From Phallus indusiatus (lineage: Eukaryota > Basidiomycota > Agaricomycetes > Phallales > Phallaceae), in NCBI GenBank assembly GCA_027605045.1, contig JAQFWX010000009.1:248001-312000 (forward strand): DNA of 64,000 nt, read 5' to 3'. Shown here piece after piece: positions 51,101-61,578 of the stretch. Each line of letters opens with the position of its first letter. Position 1 is the first letter of the stretch. The notes under the pieces are model-generated. The model ran no database searches and was not told the origin of the DNA. It worked only from the letters and a program-made list of their open reading frames with translations. The translations under genes were made by a program, and so were the position numbers.

Positions 51101-51128
51101 ACAGGATGATGGTTGGTATACCAGATAA
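45142..51128 (+). CDS. large coiled-coil protein of unknown family, ~1,900 residues
   Basis: I do not recognise this protein. The start at 45142 opens a disordered Pro/Ser-rich region of ~130 residues. A short conserved-looking module follows: LWTRRPLKDFVIFDEPV, then IEHYLIDEVPPNSMPKTIEV and YLPAKAAWDEYYQKLVDQRL. Another ~700 residues are low-complexity and acidic. The C-terminal ~900 residues are helical, with heptad-rich segments such as RLEQRLEDMLDDRMELAKKD, IRNLQAANAELQVQLAKARG and LERELELLTSERSHWEE. A Ser/Pro tail ends DDGWYTR. Introns are at about 45771-45836, 45942-46005, 46830-46888, 50080-50129 and 50637-50693. One exon alone is ~3.2 kb. No membrane segment. Architecture suggests a cytoskeletal or septal scaffold, but that is only inference. 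Confidence 0.75.
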
Positions 51129-51521
51129 ATGACTATTTTCTCAGATACCTTTTTGCAACAAATATTCTCATTTACATCTACCTTGGAATCTTTTGTTATA
51201 TGCAACCCCCATTCGTACACTATATACCATTCCTTATTTGTTACCATTATGCATTTCCACTGTCATTTTCTCCTTCTACATACCTCGGCATATCTGTTAG
51301 TATCCCACAATTTTTTCCCCTTACAGTGTTACAATACCCATGGTTGTTTCAACGCGATATCTTTTCTTCTCGAATTGAGAATATATATATTTAATACTCT
51401 CACACGTTCAAGGGATGATTTTTTTTAAAGATCTGAAGATTAGCAGAATCTAAATTGATTTGATTAATTTATAATACACAATCTACATGTCCGACGATTC
51501 CTGGAAACTTGTTTGCCCAAA
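51129..51521. other. convergent 3' region
   Basis: AT-rich DNA between two converging stop codons. It probably contains both 3' UTRs. No conserved frame is visible. Confidence 0.6.
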
Positions 51522-52789
51522 TTATGATCCACAACACGCAGCAATCCGAGATGAATGAGTGTTGCTTTGAAGATTTACGGTGCGTATTTCCGACCTTTCC
51601 GCGTATTCAAGCATCTGGCTTTGGACCCGATCTTCCCATTCCCAGCGGGAAACGACGCGTTTAGAAATATACAGGAATATATCTGGTACGGATTTAGCTG
51701 ATTTAGCTGACGCTAGAAAATGTTTTGGACCTCTTTCGAGGGTCTGGGATTCCGAATTTGGTGCACCTAGAGCGAATGTGGTTGGGGTGATGGTATCGGA
51801 CGAAGATGTAGTAGAAGTTTCTGCTGCCCGACGACGTTGAATGGACGACGGGAGCGGCGGTCCTGGCGAAGGGTTCAATCGAGAGGTGGTAGTCGGTGAG
51901 GATGGTGCGGATATATATTCGTTAAATATTGAGGAAGGAGGGGTATAGTATACTGACAACCCTGTGTGGGTAGATGTCATGGTTCCACCAAAACGCGAGC
52001 GACTTGTAGCACGGGACAAGGACTGGCCTCTTCTCGCGTGATGAATGTCAATCGGCGACCGAGAAGGTAGACTTGTTTCGGATGGGAAGACTGTGAATTC
52101 ATCGTCTGACACGTTATATTCTGAAGAGGAGGCGAGTTCTTGGCTTTGAGATTGGACAGAGTCTGGGAATGGAGACAGCGGTACAATTGTGTCAGCAGGG
52201 GAGTGTACTGAGTTCGAGATTGAGGGAATTAGACGGTCCAGGAAAGACTTGACTTCTTCCTCAGATATTGGCGTGTCGCTTTCATTCTCGACGAGATCTA
52301 CCTTGTTACCTACAACGACACAACAATAATCGTACGCTTCATCGTCAGGAACAGGTGCCCGGTCTTGAAACTCATGCCACCATTTCTTGAGATTATAAAA
52401 TGTCTGAGCCTTAGTTACATCGTAGACCATCAACACAGCGTCAGCGCCACGGAAAAACGCAGACGAGAGGCTCGAGAAGCGTTCTTGGCCGGCAGTATCC
52501 TGTCCAGCAAAGTGTCAGTCTCCAGGCGCGAACGAGATGCAATTTGGACAAAATTTTACCCAAATTTGCAATGTTATTGTCTCATCAGGATTATTGTAGT
52601 GTGGTAAGGTCTTAGTTATAAAATCTGTGCCAATGGTCGTCCGGTAGCCGCTAGAAAATCGCCCGGAAATGTAGTTGCTTCGTAAACTTGTCTAGTGTGG
52701 GTTGTGAGAAAGAAAATGTTTTGAAATAACTTCCAGCTGACCTTACCGACGCCGCTGTCACCAATGATGACGAGCTTGATCGTTCGCAT
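51522..52789 (-). CDS. Rab7-like small GTPase with a long insertion
   Basis: The start at 52789 gives the Rab P-loop MRTIKLVIIGDSGVGK, followed after an intron by TSLRSNYISGRF. Switch I is RTTIGTDFITKTL. Switch II is DTAGQERFSSLSSAFF, followed by RGADAVLMVYDV. G4 is VVVGNKVDL (near 52295) and G5 is ASAKSAKSV (near 51700). Between G4 and G5 lie about 190 residues instead of the usual ~30. The extra part is Ser/Thr/Pro-rich with acidic and Arg-rich patches. After G5 the typical Rab7 helix follows (ISKRVVSRWEWEDRVQSQ). The C-terminus ends AACCGS, a CCXX-type prenylation signal. The core is intact, so it should bind GTP and act in late-endosome/vacuole traffic; the insertion's role is unknown. 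Confidence 0.82.
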
Positions 52790-53132
52790 GTTGGGTAGAC
52801 ATTTACTGAAAGGCTTTAGCTTAAAGTGACCAATTCAATGGACCCGTGACTAATTGGTTATGCAACGAGTCCGGACAATTCCAATTAGCACCTCAGTCTT
52901 GACAACAAACCTCTCACAGCTGAAACAAATTTCCTTAGTCTATGTTAGCGTGTTCGCACCTAAAGTAGCCGAAAGACCTGTCAAGAGTATAAAGATGCTC
53001 TCCAAAGTGCTTAGTTCTTTCAAGGCAGATCTCATAGCCTATCAACTGTCGAACAGTTGAAAAGTTTTCGTCTTTTTTTGCTGCTTATCGCTGGTCGTTT
53101 TTATTTTATTTTGCTTATCTCGTATCTTTCAA
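52790..53132. promoter_or_regulatory. divergent intergenic region, Rab7-like / secreted protein 1
   Basis: About 340 bp separate the two start codons. It has pyrimidine-rich stretches just before the start at 53133. I recognise no specific motif or RNA gene. Confidence 0.5.
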
Positions 53133-54328
53133 ATGAATGTTCTGGTCGTCGTCCTTATTTTTATAACGAATTTGGCCCTGGGTGCCCCTCTACCGTTGCC
53201 GCAAGACATAATAACGACGACAACGTCAGCCGAGGCAGAGCTTGCGTCGCTGATACCAGTGTTAGAGTTTTTTTCGACTTTCGCATTCAGTAGCTTCACT
53301 CAGGATCTCCCCACTCCTTCTCCTGCTGCTTTCCCCACAAGCACTACTATCACGTCTCCTCAAATTACAAGTCAGGCAATAGTTTCAAGCTCAATGTCAT
53401 CTTCCGCTGTACAACAGGAAACCGAGCCTGCAACGTCAACAGTTGATACTAGTCAATCACAAAGCAATAATAATAATGTGGAAACAGAGGTCACTCATGG
53501 TCCTGTCACCTTTGGGGAATTAACCACTCCTAGTGAAGGAGGCACTTTCAATAAATTCGTTGAGAATGATGGAGCCAACGGCACGGTCACTGAAAAAACT
53601 GGCAAGTCAACTTGTCGAAAACTACACAATCAAATATCTTATTGTGATTACAGCTACCTCTCCGCTGGGTTTATACTCATCTACTCATGTGTCAACCTTT
53701 GCCGCAAATACGTTGACTTCGCATGCCCTTTTCACCCAGTCAACGACGGTTCACCAATTGTTGACGTCAACTTTGACATCTCATACCCTTTCCACACTCC
53801 TTCCCACTCCTTCCTTCACTTCAAAAGCTCACGCCGTGAATCATCATCATCGACCTTTCAAATCCCAAAAAAGTGCGTTGTACTTTTTCTTTATGTCGGG
53901 ATATTTTGTTCATTCTTTCCAGAAAAACTTGCGAAACGTTTATTTCCAAGCCTTTTCAAAGACTATGAAGGTTTTGACCGGTTTGATGTACCAGGCATGT
54001 TGGTATAATTTTTCAAAAAACAACCTATCTTAAAGATAATTCAGGATTCTCGCACGGTAACAAAAACAACAATAATAATGGTAACAATGGTAACAATGCG
54101 GGACAAAACTTCCCTCCGAACGTAGTTCCACCTGGTGTATCATTATTCGGTCCGTCTGAGGGTAAAGGGCAAGGAGACAACGAAGGCAATAATGGGGGTG
54201 ACAACGGATTTGAAACTCAAAACAATAATGAGTTGGGTGGAGGGTCTCGCAATGAAAACAATTCAAATAACACGAGTACAAACGATTTCCCCTTTGCGTC
54301 GGACCCTTTCCCCGCCTTTCCCTCCTGA
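53133..54328 (+). CDS. secreted Ser/Thr- and Asn-rich protein with TPSEGG motif
   Basis: The start at 53133 gives a clear signal peptide, MNVLVVVLIFITNLALGAPL. A Ser/Thr-rich stretch follows, likely O-glycosylated, then the motif VTFGELTTPSEGGTFNKF shared with the small gene at 55454-55707. After a likely GC-AG intron (gcaagt donor near 53602) a second Ser/Thr-rich exon reads TSPLGLYSSTHVSTFAANTL. The last exon is Asn/Gly-rich: GNKNNNNNGNNGNNAGQNFP and onward, ending DPFPAFPS with the stop at 54326-54328. Three introns, the last with a weak gtttga donor. No cysteine framework or catalytic motif is visible. It may be a wall-associated or extracellular matrix protein. The exon chain is moderately sure. 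Confidence 0.55.
54060..54115 (+). repeat. AAC/AAT trinucleotide-rich tract coding poly-Asn/Gly
   Basis: Within secreted protein 1. Imperfect AAC, AAT and GGT units encode runs of Asn and Gly. Such tracts vary in length between strains by slippage. Confidence 0.7.
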
Positions 54329-55453
54329 GACATAAGGCGGTCCTCCTTCATGCCTATTCCTTCCACTACCTCCACGTAAGCTTTGTCGTGAACCTCATAC
54401 TCCGGTTCGGTTTCCATCATCTGGAGCTTGTTTCCCTTTTTCTTAGTACTTTATGCTCCCTCAACCATCTTTCAGATGGAGAAGGCTAAAAATTTCAGTT
54501 TGTTAGGTACGCTATTGTTGACATTTGTCAATGCACATATAGAAGTTTTTATTGGTGGGACTTTCTCGTGAATGTGCTATGTAAATATATCTCGCTGCCT
54601 TGTATTTCCCAAGTTTTCTCACTTGAGCATAAGCATAAGGGCTTGACGACAGGGGTTTGAATTATCGATTGATGTAAATCGACAGATCTGCTGCGTGGCT
54701 GTACCATCCCAACGAAAAAAGACTCTAGAGTTTATGCATTACGACTAGTAGACACCTGGCAACTTTCCGAGTGGAGGGGTTGCACCATTGCAACGGGAGA
54801 AGGTGGAACGAAGAAACGCACTTAAAGTTCGATTATTAGGCGCTATATGGCTGTAACCACGCAGGCTGCAGCTAACGAAAAACAAAGCAGTACCTTACTG
54901 GCTGGAAGGCAAATGATTTACCGACTCTCCGGCTGACCCATGTACAATTTGACTTTTTCCGATAACAAAACATGAATACAGTCCGGCTGTATGCAGAGAG
55001 TACGTACATGGATCAAATCTATCTCAGTCCTTAAAGAGTACACAGTCAATCAATTTACATATTACATCAGTTTATATGTCAAGCTTAAGTTTCGAAGGTC
55101 GACAGCAATACTTGCGATTTGCATCCAGTGCGACGGGGCTAAGACCAACCCAGTCGATTGAAAGAATTACGGATTCAATTTCGGGGGTAGACCGAAATTT
55201 GATGTATTGTTCTCAGAAGCATCCTTGTTAAAGGGCAGGGACGGCGCCAATTGCGAGGAGAGAAATGAGGAGAAAACGCCTCGGATACGGCGGGTACTTA
55301 AAATGAGACGTTCAGTCAGAACGTCATTCGCGTCAGGTAAGCAACCAACCTTCCAAAAAACAATCTCCTTTTCCATGTTCACACTTACCATCGTGTCCAA
55401 GGGTAGGAAAAAAGCTTCGCTTAGTTACTACGCGGGCATGTGATTAATAGAAA
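54329..55453. other. region between two convergent secreted-protein genes
   Basis: The two flanking genes converge, so 3' UTRs lie at both ends. Open minus-strand sequence at 55167-55400 could be a 3' exon of the 55454-55707 gene if its internal gtgagt donor is used, but I could not confirm it. Between 54480 and 55150 I see no coding or RNA feature. Confidence 0.45.
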
Positions 55454-55707
55454 TCATTGGGTATCGCGCCTGAGCTCAGACTCACATTCCTGAACATCTG
55501 GATAGATATCAATGATCACATGTCTCTCGGTACTAATCTAGTGAGTCGTGACTTACCAAAGTCTACAAATAATCCTCCTTCGCTCGGCGTTTCTAACTCG
55601 GCGATGGTGACGAGACCATCAGCAGAAGAAATAGGGGCTGAATTGGCGAAGAAAACCGAGGAGCAGAGGAGATGAATTAAGAAAAAGATAAAAATCCAAA
55701 ATGGCAT
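55454..55707 (-). CDS. small secreted protein with TPSEGG motif
   Basis: The start at 55707 gives a hydrophobic signal peptide (WIFIFFLIHLLCSSVFF, likely cut after ANSA). The mature part begins PISSADGLVTIAELETPSEG and continues GLFVDFG. This matches the core of the secreted protein at 53133-54328. One intron (55498-55556) joins to a short last exon, DVQECESELRRDTQ, giving about 65 residues. Within that exon a good gtgagt donor could instead splice to an acceptor near 55415, giving a different tail. The gene is small, has one or two cysteines and resembles fungal small secreted proteins. No function can be assigned. Confidence 0.5.
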
Positions 55708-56483
55708 GACGAAAAGGGGGGTCGACCAGCGATAACAACAGAAGTAAGTACGGAAGAGTTGGTTTAATGTTTATTATGGTACGTACGATATTATGAGGGT
55801 TTTATAACTGACTTGGTAAGAGATTATGACGCGTGATATGCCATATCTTTGATAGGGTAAATAAATATACTTGAGCTATACCTGTATGTGTGTAGATGAG
55901 TGGAAGCAAGCCTTTGGACGGGCGGTTACTATGACGTCGTAAACTTTGTCAGAAAACAGTAAAACGCAGTTTCCCAGAGGCTTTCGCATGACCGACCCAT
56001 CAATAAATTTAAATTTGAAAACTGCCATTGAGATTTCCAGTTAAGGGCTTCCGCGGGATGACATCAATCCGTGGATAGATCTGGAAATAGAATACTTTAT
56101 ATGCCAGATTACGCCCTGATTTCTGTTAAATTTAAAAGATCGTCTGCGGATGTGATTCTCATAACACATGCGAGTAGCAAGTGAATTACGCATGCCGATG
56201 AGAGTCGATGACGGCGACGGAAGACTCGGAACACGCGTGAGTGGAATGACCGGGCAGAAACAGCGCACTTGGAAGCTTACCAATTCTAGCCGGTTTTTCT
56301 TCATAAAGCTTGCATTCCCTTCTCTCAAAACACTCCCGTTGAACTGTGAACTACAATAAACTCTTGTTAATTGGCATACAGAATAAATATGCGTCACTCA
56401 GTGACGCTAGTATTAATTTGGGACTCAGCAATAAGGGTTACGTAACAGTTTTGGTTTGAACCCGAACCTATTTGTACGAGGCG
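55708..56483. promoter_or_regulatory. divergent intergenic region, small secreted protein / SNF2
   Basis: About 780 bp separate the start codons. A minus-strand open stretch at 56041-56397 has no recognisable protein character. A TATA-like tatataa/ataaag sequence occurs near 56095. No RNA gene is visible. Confidence 0.4.
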
Positions 56484-59400
56484 ATGGTGACTCCGATGCA
56501 GCCTCCTCAGCTTCCAGGCCCGCTGACATGGAACGACAAACTGCAACACCATTTGCAGGTATTTCCTTTCCTCGTGCTTTTTTTGCTTCGAAATTATGAC
56601 TCACTGGCTGTTTCTGCAGCGAGTACGGGACTTACAGCACCAAGGCTTTACCGTAGAAACAAATCCTGAACTTGCCCAACTCACTCAATTTATTAATCTT
56701 GTTGCGAGTTCGTCAACAGTTTTGAGTCTGTTTTTAGTGCCTTGATGCTTACCTTTCTGGCCTAGATCGAGAATATCGTCAACCTCAACCCAATGTTGGT
56801 CCCGACCAGGGACGACGACGGCCGCAACAACAACAACAACAGCAGCGAGTTTTACAGCAACAGCAGCACTCACAACAACAGGCTCACCAACTCTCGGCGC
56901 AGTCTCAATATCAACAACTTCCGCATCAGCAACCTCAGCCACCGGTGCAGCCTGGTTTGCCATCTCAGCATAACCAGTCTGTACCGTCACCAGCAGAACA
57001 TGTTGCCCCTCCAACGTCCCAGCCTGTTGTGAATGGCACTTCCTTTGACATCAATCTGCCAGGCGCGTCTCCCGCTGCACACACCCTTCCCGTTCACCCG
57101 CAGTCCCCTCCGATTGTCCTTACGGAAGAACAGTTTGTTACTCTGCGCGCCCAGATACACGCTTTCAAGCTTGTCACCAAAGGCCAGCCTGTTCCAGACA
57201 GTATATTGCAACAGGCCATGTTTATTCCAGCCGCCAGGGCTGAGAGACAAGACGTCCCCATAGCCGATGCACGTAGCCTACCCACCCAGAAAACACCTGA
57301 TTATCCTTCTCCAACAGCCCCAGCAGTAGAGGATGGGCCAATACCAGATGGGCCTCTTCTTGAAGACGACACTAGTTCTCTCGTCTATCCCTATAATGCC
57401 TACACTCATCCTTTATCTATCTTCCGCGATCTAAGCATGACGAAAAAACATCGACTTTTTATGCCATCCATCATGCCAGCTGGGTTGGATCCACACGAAA
57501 TTATCGCCGAGAGGAATCGGTTTGTGGAGGCACGGATTGAGCAGCGTATCAACGAACTATCAAACCTTCCCAGCAGTATCGGTGATGGTGCTCTTCCTTC
57601 CGTAACCCCTGAGGACGATTCAGAGAAGCAGGCTATCGTCAAGCACCAGTACCCCAGCGCTACCTCCCGCGGGAAGTTACGTGCCCTCATTGAGCTGAAA
57701 GGTCTTCGAGTTCGAGAGAAACAGCGTCTCCTTCGTGCTCAGACTGTTGAACGACTCACACACGGTACCCTTCTTCCTATAGACCGCAAAGAATTCAGAC
57801 GTTTCAGGAAGCCTACAATTCGAGATGCTCGTGCTACTGAACAGCTCGAACGCCATCAACGTCTTGATCGTGAACGACGTGCGAAGCAGAAACACTTGGA
57901 ATATCTTAGTGTCATTTGCAAGCATGGTCAGGACTTAATCGAGGCTGGTCGAAACAGGACTCTTAAAGCACAGCGAATGGGAAAGATGGTGCAAAGTTTC
58001 CATGCGCATGCTGAGAAGGAAGAGCAGAAGCGTATTGAGCGGATTTCCAAAGAACGTCTTAAGGCTCTTAAAGCTGATGATGAGGAGGCATATATGAAAC
58101 TCATTGATACTGCCAAAGACACTCGTATCACGCATTTGTTGAGGCAAACGGATATCTATCTCGACTCTCTGGCACAAGCCGTTGCCGCTCAGCAGAACGA
58201 GGCCCCTATTTTCCACACTGAGGAACAACAACATATTGACGAAACAGCTTTCGGTGCTCAGCGGATCGATGATGAAGAAGACAAGAACAAAATCGACTAC
58301 TATGCTGTCGCGCATAGATATCAAGAGAAAGTCACCGATCAACCATCGCTTCTTGAGGGTGGCAAACTCAAAGAGTACCAGCTCAAGGGTTTGCAATGGA
58401 TGGTCAGTCTGTACAACAATCGTCTCAATGGTATCCTCGCGGACGAGATGGGTCTCGGAAAAACAATTCAAACCATCTCGCTTGTCACGTTCCTCATCGA
58501 ACGCAAAAAGCAGCCTGGACCTTATCTTGTCATCGTACCTCTCTCAACCATGAACAATTGGCAGAATGAATTCATCAAATGGGCACCCAAAGTCCGTATC
58601 CTCATGTATAAAGGGAATCCGACTGTCAGGAAAAACCTGCAAACAGAAATTCGTCAAAGCAATTATCAAGTGTTGATCACGACTTACGAATATGTCATCA
58701 AAGACAAGGCTTATTTGTCCCGTCCGCGCTGGGTTCATATGATTATTGGTACGTTGACTTGGCTGTCTTTTTAGCTCTAGTCGTTAAACTATTGGCTGTA
58801 GACGAGGGCCATCGTATGAAGAACACTCAGAGTAAATTATCCCAGACACTAACTCAATTTTATCATTCCCGATACCGACTCATTCTGACGGGTACACCGC
58901 TTCAAAATAACCTTCCAGAATTATGGGCGCTTCTGAATTTCGTACTTCCCAAGATCTTCAACTCGGTAAAATCGTTTGACGAATGGTTTAATACGCCCTT
59001 CGCCAATACCGGAACTCAAGATAAGATAGAACTTAACGAAGAAGAACAGCTCCTTATTATTCGTCGTTTGCATAAAGTTCTTAGGCCCTTCTTGTTGCGT
59101 AGGTTAAAGAAGGATGTGGAGAGCGAGTTGCCTGACAAGATAGAGAATGTCATTAAAATCAAGATGAGTGGATTGCAGGCGCAGTTGTATAAGCAAATGA
59201 AGAATCGGAAAATGGTGTTCAACCTTACAGGCAATCAGTCTGCGTAAGTGATTATGCGGTTCCTTCTTGGAGAAAGTATTTGACACCTTGACCAGTAAAG
59301 GAAACGCTTTCACTGGTTTAACCAACGAATTGATGCAGTTCCGTAAAATTTGTCAACATCCATTTTTGTTCGAGCAGGTCGAAGACGATATCAACCCTTT

Positions 59401-61326
59401 GGGTTATGTCAACGATACCATTTATCGAACGTCTGGTAAATTCGAATTGCTTTCACGTATTCTTCCCAAATTGTTTAAGACTGGCCACCGTGTAAGTACG
59501 CTCTAGAAAGATGAATCTCTCGTATTTACTCTCACTAGGTCCTGGTTTTCTTCCAAATGACCAAAGTCATGGATATAATGGAAGATTTTTTGAAATGGAA
59601 AGGCTGGGAATACTTGCGGCTAGATGGTGGCACTAAACCTGATGAACGAGCTGATTATGTGAAACGGTGGAACGTTCCCGACTCTCCGCTTAAACTCTTC
59701 ATTTTGTCGACTCGTGCTGGTGGTCTTGGTTTGAATTTACAAACCGCCGATACTGTCATTATGTAAGTCCCCATTATACTTGTATAGATGAACGACTAAC
59801 GTCGTCGCCAGTTTCGACAGTGATTGGAATCCACACGCCGATCTTCAAGCACAAGATCGTGCCCATCGTATTGGTCAGACGAAAGCAGTGCGGATATTGC
59901 GTTTAATCACTGAGAAAAGTGTTGAAGAAGCCATACAAAGTCGAGCTATGGCCAAACTTTCCGTCGATCAAAAAGTAATTCAAGCTGGTCGCTTCAACAA
60001 CATGTCGAGTCGTGAGGAACAAGAGAATCTATTGGTGTGTTATTTTCGTTCAAGTGTCGATTGTTGTATTCTAATCTTGAAACTAGCGCGAAATCCTTAT
60101 GCTTGATCATGAACAAGGCGATGAAGAGGAAGCCGGAGATATGAACGATGACGAGGTTAATGAGATTTTACAACGTTCGGCTGAGGAGTTGGAGATATTC
60201 AGAAACATGGACATTGAGCGTGAGCGAGAAGCGGACCGAGCGTGGTACTCAGCTGGAAATAATGGTCCTCGTCCTTCGAACTTAATGACTATCGAAGAAC
60301 TTCCTCCTCAATATCAACGAGATCTAACGTTCGATCCAGAAGCCGAAGATGGAGAAGTCATGAACACCGGTAGAGGACACCGACGGCGCAAAGAAGTGAG
60401 CTACAACGATGGTTTATCAGACGAGGCTTGGACGGCTGCCGTTGACGCAGGCGAAGATCCTTCAGAAATTGCGGCGGCAAAGAGAGCTAGGCGGAGTGGC
60501 GTCGTCGATTACGTCGATGATGATTCCGAGGAAGAATCTCCCGAGGGTCGTGGACGCAAGAAAGGGAAAGGGCGGACTAAAAAAGACGACTTTGAAGTGG
60601 CGTCTTCAAATGGAAAGCGGAAACGTGGTGGTGGCAAGTCTTTGTCTGTCACGCCTTTCCTTGAAGACGACGATGACGCTCGTGATGTCGTATGTTCATA
60701 TTTTCTGAGTGTCGTTCATTTCCTGATGTTTTTTTTTCATAGAAACGTCGAAAGAAGGACGAAACTACACCCGCTCAACGCCAACAGATGAAGGAAGTTT
60801 TCGCTGCTTGTATGCAAGCTGTCTTAGAGTGCGCTGACGAGACTGGTCGAAAACGCTGTGAAATGTTTAGAGAGTTGCCAAGCAAAAAGGCATGATCATT
60901 CCTTTTCCTTCTCATTTGAAGTAAATATTAATCTTTTCATAGGAATATCCCGACTATTACAAAACGATCAAAACCCCTATTGCCATCTCTATCATCCGCA
61001 AGAGATCCGCAGGCGTTCACTATAAGACCGTACAGCAGTATCTGGAAGACTGGACCCTCATGTTTGACAATGCCAAAACGTACAATCAAGAAGACTCGTG
61101 GGTATACCAAGACGCAGTGGAGATGCAAAAGGTACTAGAATCTGTATTTCATCGACGTACCATTGGCTCTGGTCTTCCCGGCGCCAAAGCAGGCAACGGG
61201 CGTGCGGCGAATTTCAATGTACACGAAGACGATGACGATGTCCCTCGGGCACCTAGAGCAAGTAAGCTTAGAAAACAAGTGACAAGCGATGGCAGTGACT
61301 ATAACGGGGGCAGCGATAACGAATAA
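56484..61326 (+). CDS. SWI/SNF-family chromatin remodelling ATPase (SNF2/STH1)
   Basis: Catalytic subunit of a SWI/SNF or RSC complex. The N-terminus ([20 protein letters not shown]) is followed by a Gln-rich tract. A QLQ-type segment comes next ([20 protein letters not shown]), then the HSA helix (around [20 protein letters not shown]). The ATPase shows [17 protein letters not shown] (motif I), DEGHRMKN (II), [11 protein letters not shown] (III), [17 protein letters not shown] (IV), [18 protein letters not shown] (V) and [17 protein letters not shown] (VI). A SnAC-like acidic region follows, then a basic AT-hook-like stretch and a C-terminal bromodomain with [13 protein letters not shown] and the acetyl-lysine-binding NQEDS region. 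About eight introns; one has a gttcgt donor at 56708. About 1,430 residues, intact. Confidence 0.94.
56824..56889 (+). repeat. CAA/CAG tract coding poly-Gln
   Basis: Near-perfect CAA/CAG units in the N-terminal region of the SNF2-type ATPase. Glutamine-rich tracts are common at this position in SWI/SNF ATPases. Confidence 0.8.
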
Positions 61327-61578
61327 TGAGACCTGATCGTATTTTTTTGGGGGGCTGTTTCCTTCTTTGACTGTTTTATTTCTTTTCACTGGAGTTTATT
61401 TGTATTCTTTGCTGTAATAAAGTACATACTATATTGTGAGAATAGACACTATTTGACATCGTAGAGACGATGTACAAAATAAACAGGTTTTCATAAATTT
61501 GATGCCGTTACTGCCACCTTCCTAATTGGGATATTTCCCTATTTTGACTTTTTTCTTTGCCCCTGAAACTCTGCCAAT

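Noticed and set aside
56041..56397. Minus-strand open frame of 118 codons upstream of SNF2
   Set aside because: Mixed composition without a recognisable domain, signal peptide or splice pattern. Promoter DNA is more likely.
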